The notes under the pieces: generated by a model
The model's database searches: none
Told to the model about the DNA's origin: nothing
What the model saw: the letters and a program-made list of their open reading frames with translations, nothing else
Translations under genes and position numbers: made by a program
NCBI RefSeq assembly: GCF_030272615.1
Contig: NC_081408.1
Coordinates: 339,792,793 to 339,856,792, forward strand
Source of the DNA: Cryptomeria japonica
Lineage: Eukaryota > Streptophyta > Pinopsida > Cupressales > Cupressaceae
Direction of reading: 5' to 3'
DNA: 64,000 bases
In this document: in pieces, positions 22,440-32,709 of the stretch
Layout: each line of letters begins with the position of its first letter
How positions within the stretch are numbered: position 1 is the first letter of the stretch

Positions 22440-23053
22440 GTTTTTGATTATGAGGAAATAGGCTTTGAGAGGATCCGAAACCCCTTACAATAGGTTTTGA
22501 AGGGACCCAAAACCCTCAGATTTTACCAAGATCTGGAACCCACAAAACAACGCTACCACATAAATCAAACCATGAAAACTAGCAGCCCCAAAACAACTGA
22601 GCTGACAAAAGCCAACCGAACACCAACATTGCCATAGGTAGAAAGAGCCAGCCAAAAACTTACGATATGATTAGGACAAAAAATGTTGGCCACATTGAAA
22701 AGGCTACAACCTCAACCTTAAGAAATAGTGATGAGGGTTAACAAGCACCCTCAACCAAACAACATGGATGTTCCCGACTCCGTTAACCTGAGACAAAGAC
22801 TCTAGACACCAAAAAACTAGCCTAGCCCATAACCAAAAACAACCACTGTCTAAACGGGCCCCTTGAAAACTATTAGCTTCCAACCATACAAGATTAAACA
22901 TAAAAGACAAATTATGCTGAAAAGAAACAAGGGGATTTTGAAAGGCTTCCCTAACCTTAGACGGGTTTTGAGATGGTTCCTAGAACCACAAAAAAGGGTT
23001 TTGAAGTGGCTCCCTCAACCACCTTGGACTAAAATAGAGGCCTTAAAATAACA
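22440..23053 (-). mobile_element. Retroelement F, 3' part (interrupted)
   Basis: The minus-strand 3' end reads GGGTTTTGGGTCCCTTCAAA and then TTTCCTCATAATCAAAAACT near 22,440. This resembles the ends at 16,580, 21,030 and 37,527. Upstream (22,700-22,910) is a Trp/Phe-rich open stretch of 68 codons of doubtful meaning. The copy is interrupted at 23,053 by the big DNA transposon, and its 5' portion resumes at 35,677. Confidence 0.5.
23050..23053. repeat. Target site duplication, left (AACA)
   Basis: AACA precedes the left inverted terminus and recurs at 35,677-35,680 directly after the right one. Seven bases match 6 of 7 (AATAACA against AACAACA), so the duplication length is uncertain. Confidence 0.55.
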
Positions 23054-23102
23054 GGGTAAGTGCACAAAGATGGTAGTAAAAAAGGGGGGTATAAGTGGAC
23101 AC
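23054..23102 (+). repeat. Left terminal inverted repeat
   Basis: The first 21 bases match the right end exactly, then a 7-9 base insertion of G and T separates the shared GTGGACAC. Transposase would bind here. Confidence 0.85.
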
Positions 23103-24118
23103 TTTTTTTCTGAAATTAGGTGAACCTAAACTTGGAGGAAAAACTTGAAAGTCATTCACTCAAGATATGAAGATAATCAAAGAACAAATATTGTAGTACT
23201 TTGAATCTAGTTTCTAAACTACTAAACATTTTCAAAATTGGATAAGATTAAGGGGGTCAAATCCTTCGCACATGAAAAATAGACCCTGATTTTTTCTAAA
23301 AAACATAACATAGTGTTTGACGTGTGTATCAAAAAAGTCATAGTTAGATTTAGTATTTTGACAAATCCTTTGCCAAAAGATAGTTAAGAGTGAGCACTAG
23401 AAGATGTGTATTTTTTATTGAGTCTATTTTTTTATTATTTTTCCAATCGAGTTTATCCTTAAAATTAGGTACTTGTTCGTGTGCGAAGCATAACTTGCAC
23501 TAAACAAATTGAAAATACAATTTTTTTTTTTAATTGTAAAGAATCAAGTGCACTTCAATAATATATAAATTTTTAAAATTTGGATAAGTATATCAAAAGT
23601 TATTAAAAAAATGGTGCACCTATGTCTGTGAGAACTATGGAGACACGTAAAAGAAATTCAATAATAATGTTATTGTTGTTCAAATTTTAAAAAAATTCTA
23701 AAGTTAGAAAGCTCACAAGATGGGTGAAAATATGGTGGCAATTTTAGAAGTACCCACTTGATGAAGTGTAAACTGATGATGCAAAAGTCGATAAACCAAG
23801 TTGATAAAATAAAACATGTCAAAAATGAGGGAAATGGAGGGAAATCAAACTTCCAAGCCTATATCCAAGCCTAAACAATCAAAAGCGTGTACCGAGTAAT
23901 TATGGTACAAAAAGTGCGTACATGCTATGTTTGTTAAATTTTGGGTGTGTGTATAATATGATATTGTATATATAATATATGTATATACATATAATATATA
24001 ATTTTTCTATATAATATTTAATATTTATATATATGTGTATATAATAATATATAATATATTAAGTATATATATACACATTTATAAGTGTATTGTCTCCCCC
24101 TCTCAAGTGTGTACAAGG
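23103..24118. other. Left subterminal DNA of transposon
   Basis: AT-rich, with no open frame of note; 23,940-24,080 is a TA-rich run that borders the following CT array. It may hold transposase sites, but none was identified. Confidence 0.5.
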
Positions 24119-24120
24119 TG

Positions 24121-24194
<74 letters not shown>

Positions 24195-24350
24195 TCTCTC
24201 TCTCTCTCTGTCTCTATCTCTGTCTCTGTCTCTGTCTCTCTCTTTCTCCTTTCCTCCATACCCCATCCCTCTCTCTCTCCCTCTCTCCCCTTCTCCCTTC
24301 CTCCATACCCCATCCCTCTCTCTCTTCTTCTCTCCCTCCCTCCCTCCATA
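24119..24350. repeat. (CT)n pyrimidine tract 1
   Basis: An uninterrupted (TC) run of about 60 bp, then TG-interrupted and CCT-rich pyrimidine sequence to 24,350. TTCCTCCATACCCCATCCCT occurs twice in it. It lies directly upstream of the 5' exon of the next gene. Confidence 0.9.
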
Positions 24351-24352
24351 AC

Positions 24353-24855
24353 CCACTGCAACTATGTCTGCACTTCTATAGAAGTAAGTGAATTTATTTC
24401 TTGTCTGCAACTTCCTCTTTGATTTTTATCATGTATGCTCTCCTAAGAAAATTGACTCATGGATTTGTGTGTGTATATTGAATAGGAGGAAGAAGTGTCT
24501 GAAATTGAACCACGGGTGCATTACCATGACAAACAAGGAAACCTGCAACAATATTACTCTCAAATGTGTTTTTAATGTGCAGAGAAGGTGGAAAATAGTG
24601 TCAACAAAGAAAAATGAAGAGTCAGACTACCTGCAATATGTTTTCTAGAAGGAAACAAGTAGTAGGAAGAGAAAGAGGGAGAGTAACATAGATGATGTCT
24701 TGGAGAATGATAGTGATGGGTATGCGAGAGTTCCCATGCTGTTACACAACACTTGTCACCTAAAGAAATTAAAGTTTAGTGTAAGAATGGCAGTGGTAGT
24801 ATATGATGATCATCACTTGTCAAAAGGCTTGGAAGAGTACATACCCATGAAATAA
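24353..24855 (+). pseudogene. Transposon ORF of unknown function with 5' exon
   Basis: A 5' leader (CACTGCAACTATGTCTGCAC) ends at a good donor (GAA, then GTAAGT at 24,384). The acceptor is at 24,484-24,485 (GAATAG). The ATG at 24,526 opens MTNKETCNNITLKCVFNVQR, one in-frame TAG occurs at 24,646, and the frame then continues with SSRKRKRE (nuclear-signal-like), an acidic DDVLENDSDG and GLEEYIPMK to TAA 24,853-24,855. About 109 codons. No family recognised. An almost identical leader and donor precede the transposase at 27,050, so the two genes probably had related promoters. An alternative frame over 24,486-24,575 (EIEPRVHYHDKQGNLQQYY) also looks protein-like. Confidence 0.5.
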
Positions 24856-25117
24856 ATCAAGAGTTTAATTCCTATAATCATAATTGACATCAGTCCTTTA
24901 ACCTTGCAAATTTAATAACATCATATGTTTTAGAAAGGCAGTACTCTTAGGGTTAGGTCAAGCTCTTAAACTTGCTTTTTAGCAAAGCCTCATTTTTTGT
25001 TTGCATGTAGTCTCTCTTATGCTGGCAATGGTCTAACTTAGCTATATCAAAACTAAACTATAGATGTTCTATTATATGATGTTATATTAATAAATTTAAA
25101 TAATATATCATTTTATT
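24856..25117. other. AT-rich spacer in transposon
   Basis: No gene or repeat was recognised between the small ORF and the minisatellite. Confidence 0.4.
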
Positions 25118-25990
25118 AGCCCACCATATGACCCCTTATGTGTCATTAGAGGTCATATTATTTCCTAAGAGGTCATATGGTGTCCAATGATCCCTTAGGA
25201 CACCATATGACCCCTTAAGACACCATACGACCCATAACAACACCATATGGTTTCCTAAGGGGTCATAGGATGCCATATGCCCCTCAGGACACCATACAAC
25301 CCATATCAACACCATATGTTGTCCTAAGGGGTCATAGGATGCCATATGACCCCTAAAGATATCATACGACCCATAACAACACCATATGGTGTTCTAAAGG
25401 GTCATATGGTGTTTTATGACCCCTTAAGACACTATTTGGTGTCGTTATAGGTCCTATGGTGTGCTAAGGGATCATATAGTCTCATATGACCCCTTGGGAC
25501 ACCTTATGACCCCTTAGATGTTGTTAGGGGTCATATTCTATTGTAAGGTTCATATGGTGTCCTATGACCCCTTACGACACTATATGGTGTTGTTATGTGT
25601 CTTATGGTGTCATATGACCCCTAGGACACCTTATGACCCTTTAGGACACCATATGGTGTCGTTAGGGGTCATATGGTCTCCCCAATGACCCCTTAGGACA
25701 CCATTGGACCGCTTAGGACTCCATATGGTGCCGTTATGGGTTGTATGGTGCCTGAAAAGGTAATATAGTGTTCTATGACCCCTTAGGACATTATTTGGTG
25801 TCATTATGGGTTGTATGGTGTGCTAAGAGGTCATAGGGTGTCCTATGACCCCTCAGCACTCCATATAACCTCTTATGTGTCGTTATGGATCATATGGTGT
25901 CCTAAGGAGTGATATGGTGTCGTATGACCCCTTAGGACACATGCATGGATCCCTAGGATACCATATGACACCTAAGAATACCATATGACC
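25118..25990. repeat. Quasi-palindromic minisatellite
   Basis: About 870 bp are made of alternating copies of ATGACCCCTTAGGACACCAT and its near complement (ATGGTGTCCTAAGGGGTCAT), with GTCGTTA-type spacers. Every copy can pair with a neighbour, so long hairpins are possible. Open frames here are repeat shadows. Confidence 0.9.
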
Positions 25991-26246
25991 CTAGAGAGGG
26001 AGAGAGTGGAAGGAGAGGGATGGAATGGGAGAGAGATATAGCTAAGAGAGGAGGAGAGTGAGCTAGATAGATAGAGACTGAGAGGGAGAGACAAGTGATA
26101 AAAGAGAGATAGAGAGATGGGGAGAGAGAAAGGGGGAGAGAGGGAGAGATGGAGAGAGAATTTATTCTCTCCCCTTCTCTCTTCATCATACCCCTTCTTC
26201 TCTCCCTCCCTCCTTCCCTCCCTCCCCCCTTCCTTCCTTCTCTCTG

Positions 26247-26322
<76 letters not shown>

Positions 26323-26700
26323 TCTCTCCCCTTCTCCCTTCCTCCATTCCCCTTCTTCTCTCCCTCTCTCCATACCTCACTCCCTCCCCCCCTCTCTCTC
26401 TCTCTCTCTCTCTCCCTCTCTCCCTCTCCCTCCTTCCCTCCCTCCCCACTCTCTCTCTTTCCCTCTTTCCCTCTCTCTCCCTCTCTTTCTCTCCCTCCTT
26501 CCCTCCCTCCCTCCCTTTTTCCCTCTCCCTCTCTATCCTTCTCTCTCTTCTCTCTCTTCCTCTCCCTCCCCCCTCCTTCTTCACTCCCTGTCTGCATCCC
26601 TTCCTTCAACCCCCCCTTCTCTCTCCCTCCCCCCCCCCTCTCTCTCTCTCCCCCTCCCTCCCTCTCTCTCTCCCTCCCTCCATTTTCCTTCACTTTTTTT
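25991..26700. repeat. Purine tract followed by pyrimidine tract (GA/CT)
   Basis: 25,991-26,160 is GAGAGG-rich on the plus strand and 26,165-26,695 is CT/CCT-rich, including an uninterrupted (TC) run of about 75 bp near 26,245-26,320. The two halves are roughly complementary and so can fold back. Long open frames coding only Ser/Leu/Pro or Glu/Arg/Gly are artefacts of the repeat. Confidence 0.9.
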
Positions 26701-27296
26701 TACTACAAATAGTGCATACGAGGTACTGAACCTATTAGTTCACTGCCCTACCATAACATTTTTAAGGTGTAGGAGCATGTATGCAGTACTTATTACTTGT
26801 AAGCAAATATGGGGTACTAAGCCTATTAGTTTGATGCCCTGCCATAACATTTTTTAAGGCTTAGGAGTGAGTATGCACTGCTTATTAGTACAAAGTAGAA
26901 AAAAAATACCATTGGGCTTGCCAACATTTTATGGACTAACAACACGCACAAGGTTATTAATATAGCACATATGGGGTACTTAGACATAGTTTTATTTTCC
27001 CAAGAGCCTCAACAACCTCAAAAGACATTTTTGAGGTCGTTGAAGGCCCCACTGCAACTGTGTTTGCACTTCTATCACTTTTTTATATATAGAAGTAAGT
27101 GAATTGTTTGTTTTTGCATAATTTCAAATGATTGAATTGTTGTTCTTATTAGTTTTGTCAATATTATTGTGATTGTTTAATAGTTTGATTTTAAAAAATA
27201 ATGATAAGATGTATATTTATGATTATTTGTTTGTTTATGAACTATTGTTTACATATATATGTAATAGGATTCTATTTAGGACAACTGATATCAACC
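26701..27296 (+). promoter_or_regulatory. Leader region of transposase gene
   Basis: Contains a tandem duplication of about 110 bp ('ggtactgaacctattagtt' type; 26,713-26,790 and 26,812-26,880). CACTGCAACTGTGTTTGCAC follows at 27,050, matching the leader at 24,353. A donor GTAAGT at 27,095 and an acceptor (TAATAG) at 27,266-27,267 predict an intron in the 5' UTR, and the ATG follows at 27,297. No TATA box could be chosen with confidence. Confidence 0.5.
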
Positions 27297-30200
27297 ATGG
27301 GAAAGAACAAATGAGGAATGATGGAACAACGAGAGACTGAAAATGAAAGACAAAGGTAGTTTATGAAGAAGATACGTGACATAAGAATAATGGGAGAAGA
27401 AGGTATGTCATCCTCAACATCTGAATTTGATTTACCAAACGAACATAATGCACCTAATGCAATTGAAGAAGAGACATTTGATTTACCGCATGAACCTAAT
27501 AAAATTGAAAAAGATACCATATTGAATAATCAATTAAATGATGAACATGCACCTTCTCTATTTGATGAGTTGAATGTACATAATGCACCGATGTTAACAC
27601 CTCCTAGAATCATTCATAGGAAACCAAAGTATCTAATTGACATTGATGAGAATATACTATAGCCACTTCCTAATAAAATGAATGAACAAACTTGTAGGAG
27701 AATGGTTAAAATAATATGGCAAAACTATTTTGAAAACTTAAATCAAACCGCAAGATGTCAATGAATTGTTCAAATGATTAAAAATTTGAATTTTAGAGAG
27801 ACAATGATAATTCTAGGCCTAAGATCATCTGAAAGTAACAGTTAAAGAACTATTGTGACAAATCTATTTGATGCATATGAAGCTATTGGTTCAAAATCAT
27901 GTACTAAAGATTCTAATGCTACTCGACATGTCATTACATCAACCATAATGAGAAAGAAAATAAAAAAAGATCATTTGATAAGAAAAACAAGTAAGTCATT
28001 AAATGTTAGTAGAACAACATTAAGTAAAATATTAAAGAGGCAGGGAAAAAAAGAGGAACCTAACAATAATTCTCTTTGGGCATTCTCGAGTAGACTACCA
28101 TGCAAAGACACGGTTGTTGTTAATGCACTAAGAACATTAATTTAAAAGTTCTAGCATGACAACACAAGAGTTTCACCCAACCAAAGAGATGTTGTTAGAA
28201 GGCAAATTGGGTCTACAAATCGTGAGCCACATGCCAAACACTATTTGGTTACGACTCAAACTAAATTTTATGAAACATTCCTTCAAATGTTTCCTCAAAT
28301 AAGAATTTCTTAAAGATTTTTTGAAATGATAAAACCTTTTAAGATTAATATTAATCATGTACGCACCATGTGTTGTTGTAGGATGCATATTGAATTTTTG
28401 ATACACTGATATTTTTCATCATATTTGTTCTACTTTGCACACAAATGATGTTTTGCAAGAATGCAATATACAAGCACCTCCTAAGTCGGTAAGAGAATTT
28501 ATTTCAAGTGTGCTATGTAATAGAAATTATGGTTGCATTTATTATAAGATGCCTTGTTTGGAAGGGTTTTCTGATATATGTGGTGGTTTGCAATATTTAC
28601 CAAGATGCGTACATTTGGAGAGCACACATGAAATTGGTAGGAAACTAGTTTCTTTTGGAAAATACAAGACAATCACATATGGAGTTAAAGATGTAAAAGA
28701 TTTGAAGAGATGTGAGCTAGTGAAAAATGATATGTGTAGCTGAATTTATGAAAATCTTTCAAGAGAAACTAGTTTATGAGTACATAATGCATACACATAG
28801 AGCTGGATGGTTAGATGAGAAATTCAAGTTATATAAGGACACATTTAATCTTGGAACCATTGTCTCTATCATTGATTTCATTGAAAATTATACACTACAA
28901 CCTCAAAATAAAGTGGAATCTATGTATTATCATTCTACACAAGTTTCTATTTTTGTACATATAGCATTCATGCATGCAGATGATAGCACAGAGGAGGATA
29001 GAAAGGTTGTAAGAGAGTATCACTTCTACATAAGTGATGATCATACTCATTCATCAGATTTTGTATAAGGATGCTTTAAAGTTTTCTATGATAGTTTAAG
29101 GGAAAGGAACATAGGATACAATCGAGACTTAATATGGTCAGATAATTGCACCGCACAATTCAAGAATTCAAGGATGTTTTATTGGTTGACAAGGATACAT
29201 ATGACAAATGGTGTACAACATTTTTAGAATTTCACTGAGGATGGACATGGTAAGAGAAAGCACGTTGGTGCAGGAGCATGTGTAAAAAGAGCCCTAGCTA
29301 GAGAAGAATTGAAGTACAAAGGTGGTGCTGAGTTGATAGATGTAGAAACAATTGTGTGATGGTGTAAGTCTATGATGGGTCCAGGTAATCCAGGTACATC
29401 AATGTTTAATATATATTTTTGGTTGATCACTCAATCTAACATTGAAAACTATCTAGATTGTTGTATAGCTATAGGATCGAGTGACATGCACTCATTTATG
29501 AGTTTAAATTCAAGTTCACTGGTAATTTATACAAGACAAATGGTATATTTTTTCTCTTCATGCATGTATTGTTTGTGGGAAGAATGTGAATCACAAGAGT
29601 GGGTTGACAAATGTTCTTATAGACCATTGGTTCCCATTGATACATATCAAATTCCCAAAGCACTACAATTGAGCCAAATGGAGACATCAGTGGAATTTGA
29701 CAATGTATCCAACCTAGTGGATTCAGGTAATTTTTTGAGTTGATTTTTTTGCAAGTATTCTTTTTGGTTCATTTTATTGTACATCATACTTGATTAACAC
29801 TTTATAGAATGCACGTCATGTGTATGCAGTTGTTGCAGAACAGAACAATGAAAAAGGAATGGATTACTATTTGTGTCATTGTGTTGAGCCAAAAAGAAAA
29901 TTGACAACCACAATCATTGATGGAGAGGGTATTGAGTACCCAATAGGGTCTGTTGTCATGAAAGGAACATGGCTTAGGAGATACCATATCAAGAATTCTG
30001 ATGTTTTGTTGTTCGAGGACTTGGAAATACATAGACATATTCTTCATTTCTCTAACCTTGTTGTTGCAACAAATATTCACTTGATGAAGTATCATTGTAG
30101 AACTCATAAAAATATTTTATGGAAAGTTCATGAATCTGACCACGAGGCAATACTTGACACAATATGTGTTATAGCCAATCCTAAAGGCTCACTTGATTGA
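27297..30200 (+). pseudogene. DDE-like transposase of the large DNA transposon
   Basis: The start at 27,297 (MGKNK, then a stop) is followed by an acidic N-terminal region (27,363-27,660). A helix-turn-helix-like stretch comes next (RKTSKSLNVSRTTLSKILKR, about 27,984-28,043). The catalytic-looking region reads DFIENYTLQPQNKVESMYYH (about 28,877), then EYHFYISDDHTHSSDFV. IWSDNCTAQFKNS (about 29,130) and GHGKRKHVGAGACVKRAL (about 29,243) follow. The C-terminal part (29,820-30,200) follows a possible intron at 29,709-29,810. By memory, animal and moss transposase-like proteins share ENYT..QNEVQ, SD..QFK and HGK..G.G..K. Acidic residues in DFIENY and WSDN are the first two candidates for a DDE triad; the third is not identified. 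In-frame stops (TGA 27,312; TAG 27,357 and 27,661; others) show decay. Confidence 0.65.
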
Positions 30201-30249
30201 TTCTACAATTTAGAGTAGAATGATTTTGAGAATTTTGTATAAATCATTG

Positions 30250-30500
30250 ATGAATTGTTCTATATTATTTTTTTGTATATATAAATGCCCATGAGTTAAT
30301 TTTTACAGGTCTAGGGGCATAATTTTGTATATTTAAATGGCAGTGATTTGATTTGTACATATGTAGATGCCAAATTTTGTATGAATCGCACATATTGTAA
30401 TGCCAAATTTTTGTATAAAAGTACATGAGATGATTTGTAAGACATTTTTTGTATATTCAAATAGCCAAGAGTCGATTTGACCATATTTAGAGGCAAATTT
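30250..30500. repeat. Degenerate tandem repeat of about 52 bp
   Basis: Four to five imperfect units each start ATTTTTGTATAT and end ATGCCAA or similar, directly after the transposase stop. Confidence 0.6.
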
Positions 30501-30734
30501 TTGAATAATATGTGATAATGTTTTGTGACTCTTTTTTGTGTCAATGTTTTGTGACTATGTTTTGAGTATATGTGATGTGATAAGGTCAATCATGAGAATT
30601 ATTGATTCTTGTATAATCATGGAGAATTATTTGAGTCATTATTAGGTCATAGGGGTCATAGATTGAGTCTAGATACAAATTGAGCAAAAAATGTCATTAT
30701 TGTCAAAAAAATGTCAAAAAAGTTGTCAAGCAAC

Positions 30735-32165
30735 TTGTACATCATGCCGGTAGGGTATGACTCTCAATGTTCTGGCACTTTAGGATGAATGAGAGGGGCA
30801 TGACTAACATAAATGTATCCACTTAGATGTTATCATGATGTCGATTTGTGCAAACGATGAATCAAATCAATTCAAGTCAATCCTGCAACTTTGCATTGCG
30901 TGCAACTGACAGTTTTTACAACAGGCAAAAAAATGCTACCAATTGAAAATGACTCCAAGCCATCAAAAACCAATGTTTTTGCACAAAATGATCATATGTG
31001 TGTTGGATTGGAAGAAACGGTCTATCAAAGTTTGATAATTTTTTGGACTCTAGGCACATGAGAGATCGCATCGGTAGGGTATGACTCTTGATGTTTCGGT
31101 GCTTTGGGATGCATGAAAGGGGCATGCCTAGCATAAAAATGGCCACCTAGATGTGCTTGTGATATTGGTTTGTGTACATGATGAACCAAATCAATTATAG
31201 CCAATCCTGCAACTTTGCATTGCATGCAACTGACAGTTTTTGCAGCAGGCAAAAAAATGCTACCAATTGAAAATGGCTTTGAGTCATCAAAAACTGAGAT
31301 AGGACATTGTAGACGAGCCTCACATGAATCCACAAGTTCAAACAGATCTATCATATGTATCCTATATTAGAAGAAATAGTCTGTCAAAGTTTGATAATTT
31401 TTTGGACTCGGGGCACTTGAGAGATCGCACTAGTATGGTATGACTCTCGACGTTCTAGTCCTTTGGGATGCATGAAAAGGGAATGCCTAGCCTAAACTTT
31501 CCCACTCAAATGCACTCCTAATGTTGGTTTGTGCACATGATGAACTGAATCAATTCTAGCCAATCCTACAACTTTGCATTGCATGCAATTGACAGTTTTA
31601 GCAGCAGGCAAAAAATGCTACCAATTGAAAATGGCTTTGATTCATCAAAAAAAAAATAGGCCATTGTAGAGGAGCCTCACACAACCTCACAGATTCAAAT
31701 GGATTGATCATATGTGTCCTGGATTGGAAGAAATAGTCCATCAAAGTTTGGCAATTATTTGGACTCAAGGCACTTGAGAGATTGTCCCGGTAGGGTATGA
31801 CTCTCAATGTTCCGGTGCTTTGGGATGCATGACAGGGGCATGCCTAGCATAAACTTGCCCATCCAAATGCACTCATGACATTGATTTGTAAACATGATGA
31901 ACCGAATAAATTCTAGCGAATCTTGCAACTTTGCATTGCATGCAACTAACAGTTTTTGTAGTAGGCAAAAAAATGCTACCAATTGAAAATGGCACCAAGT
32001 TGTCAAAAAATGAGATAGGCCATTGTAGAGGATCCTCACATGACCCATAGGTTCAAACAAATCGATCATATGTTCCGATGATTTGGGATGCATGAAAAGA
32101 GCATGCCTAGTGTAAAAATTCCCACCTGGATGTGCTCGTAACATTGATTTGTGCACACGACAACC
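30735..32165. repeat. Tandem array of about 357-bp units
   Basis: Four units. The landmark 'gacagttttt-caggcaaaa-atgctaccaattg' starts at 30,908, 31,232, 31,591 and 31,948, giving spacings of 324, 359 and 357 bp. The first spacing is short because unit 1 lacks about 33 bp around 'gagataggccattgtagagg'. Units also share GGTAGGGTATGACTCT and TTTGGGATGCATGA. Identity by eye is high but not perfect. No protein frame is conserved across units. Confidence 0.9.
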
Positions 32166-32214
32166 AAAATTTGACCATTGCGAGCGTGAGGGTGCTCTCG
32201 CACCAAACACATAT

Positions 32215-32540
32215 TGTTGTTTATATTCATATTGTCAATTTTTATTGTTTATATTTATATTGTTGATTACATATGCAAATATTCATTTAACTTTATAAAA
32301 GGGAAGCTACCAAATATAACAAATACATAATAATGAACTAAATACAAGGAGTTTTGTAGGGTTAGTTTAACATTTTAGAAATTTTATCAAATCATATTCC
32401 ACGATTGCAATATTTTATATCATATATTTTTGTTGTTTATATTCACATTGTTGATTACATAGGCAAATGGTAAATTAAATTTATAAAAGGACAACCACAA
32501 AATACAACGAATACAAAATAATGAACTCAGTACACATTTA
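32215..32540. repeat. Direct repeat of about 110 bp
   Basis: 'ttgttgattacatatgcaaa' onward (about 32,258-32,345) recurs as 'ttgttgattacataggcaaa' onward (about 32,449-32,540), with TATAAAAGG-A-CTACC/ACCAC-AAATA and AATAATGAACT in both. Confidence 0.7.
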
Positions 32541-32709
32541 TTGGATCGAATATCAACATTTATATATATAAAAAAAGGCATGTCTGCCAAGTCAGTACAA
32601 GTATTACAAAAATGTGGCATATGCCATGTCCAAATCGATATACAATAAAAAAGTATAATATATACACATGTATTGGTCATTCTATGTCCAAAACTAACAC
32701 TATATGATC

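Noticed and set aside
24018-24422. Long Ser/Leu- or Arg/Glu-rich open frames on both strands
   Set aside because: They are translations of the (CT)n/(GA)n tract, with no start context or conserved domain.
25953-26857. 246-codon frames on both strands
   Set aside because: Repeat-encoded Glu/Arg/Gly and Ser/Leu/Pro runs from the purine/pyrimidine tracts.
30735-32165. Repeat array as CRISPR
   Set aside because: Units are about 357 bp with no short-repeat/spacer layout, and the DNA is eukaryotic.
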